From the NCBI GenBank assembly GCA_021160945.1, contig JAGHBQ010000121.1, forward strand, positions 1 to 5,928: a DNA stretch of 5,928 nucleotides, read 5' to 3'. This DNA is from Thermoplasmata archaeon (lineage in GTDB: Archaea; Thermoplasmatota; Thermoplasmata; Thermoplasmatales; Aciduliprofundaceae). The notes under the pieces were generated by a model. It was not told where the DNA came from, searched no databases, and worked only from the letters and a program-made list of their open reading frames with translations. How positions within the stretch are numbered: the first letter of the stretch is position 1; every line of letters starts with the position of its first letter. A program made the position numbers and the translations under genes. Shown here one piece after another: positions 5,502 to 5,928 of the stretch.

Positions 5502-5928
5502 ATGAGGAAAATAAGAGCACTCACTTTTATTTTAATATTTCTCTTGATAACTTTTCCAGTAGCCAGTGGTGCGTATCCCAATATTTCTGCCTCTCTTAAG
5601 AATAGGTATCACATAGAATTTTCTATATTTCTAAATATCACTACCAGTAGTAAGTATGATGTAAATGGAGATGGAACACTCGATGAAAACGAAACCCAAA
5701 CTCTTATCCGGGGCTCTCTTTATCCTCTATTTCCAGAGTTTTTTGAATCCTCCGAAGCCTACGATAATTATCTCTATTTTCAAAGTTTTCTGGTGGACCA
5801 TAAACCATCATGGATCCTTCTAAACACTACATCTCTGAATGTAGAACCCAAACAATCTATTTCTGTGAACTCTACTCTCCTTGCCACACTTTCTTTCATG
5901 GTAGAATTCTATTTCAATGGAACATGGC
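5502..5928 (+). CDS. Secreted/surface protein with EF-hand loop (3' partial)
   Basis: The frame is open from ATG 5502 to the window end, giving 142 residues with no stop. The N-terminus is a typical Sec signal: basic MRKIR, a hydrophobic core (ALTFILIFLLITFPV) and a small-residue cleavage region ASGA (21-24). The mature part has a perfect EF-hand loop at 53-64 (DVNGDGTLDENE), with Asp, Asn, Asp, Gly, hydrophobic, Asp and Glu at loop positions 1, 3, 5, 6, 8, 9 and 12, so calcium binding is likely. Six N-x-S/T sequons (Asn 27, 45, 63, 108, 123, 139) suggest a glycosylated surface protein. It is rich in Ser, Thr, Asn and aromatic residues. I do not recognise the family. It could be an S-layer-like, adhesion or enzyme precursor, and the missing C-terminus would decide anchoring. 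Confidence 0.75.
   Translation, partial: MRKIRALTFILIFLLITFPVASGAYPNISASLKNRYHIEFSIFLNITTSSKYDVNGDGTLDENETQTLIRGSLYPLFPEFFESSEAYDNYLYFQSFLVDHKPSWILLNTTSLNVEPKQSISVNSTLLATLSFMVEFYFNGTW

Overview
The window looks like a piece of an archaeal chromosome, most plausibly a euryarchaeon of the Thermoplasmatota / Aciduliprofundum type; that placement is an inference. The evidence is an archaeal-type PheRS beta subunit, a crenarchaeal/SOSS-B-like single-domain SSB, a tungsten-type aldehyde oxidoreductase with a polyferredoxin partner, AT-rich TATA boxes close to start codons, oligo-T terminators, and heavy use of AGA/AGG and ATA codons. No rRNA, tRNA, CRISPR array or insertion sequence is visible. No gap exceeds 162 bases, so there is no long empty stretch.

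Layout. (1) Bases 2-298 (+) are the 3' end of a cell-surface protein: an extracellular coiled-coil stalk of 7-residue repeats, one membrane helix and a strongly acidic cytoplasmic tail. (2) Three genes on the minus strand run from 2864 down to 315: an OB-fold ssDNA-binding protein, a small SLOG/LOG-like (TIGR00725-type) protein, and pheT. pheT converges on gene 1 with only 16 bases between stop codons. (3) A 162-base divergent region (2865-3026) carries promoters for both directions. (4) Bases 3027-5439 (+) are a tight two-gene operon: a protein with four [4Fe-4S] cluster motifs and an AOR-family tungsten/molybdenum pterin oxidoreductase. (5) From 5502 (+) to the window end is the start of a secreted or surface protein with a signal peptide, a clear EF-hand calcium loop and six N-glycosylation sequons.

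How the genes work together. The 3027-5439 pair is the clearest functional unit. The large subunit should oxidise an aldehyde, or reduce a related carbonyl or acid, at a bis-pterin W or Mo centre. The polyferredoxin would wire that centre to ferredoxin or another carrier. This resembles AorA/AorB, WOR5 small/large, BamC/BamB and YdhY/YdhV pairs, but the substrate cannot be read from the sequence. The minus-strand genes serve information processing (ssDNA binding, tRNA charging), plus one protein of unknown activity. The two edge genes encode envelope proteins.

Expression signals show a pattern. Most genes that follow a gap have a TATA-like box about 22-27 bases before the ATG and no Shine-Dalgarno, as expected for leaderless mRNAs. 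The second gene of the AOR operon instead has a strong GGGGTGA. The most notable oddities are an Asp at the first cluster-ligand position of the AOR, a degenerate glycine motif in the LOG-like protein, and a terminator embedded in the last codons of pheT. I do not see a clearly new multi-gene system here.
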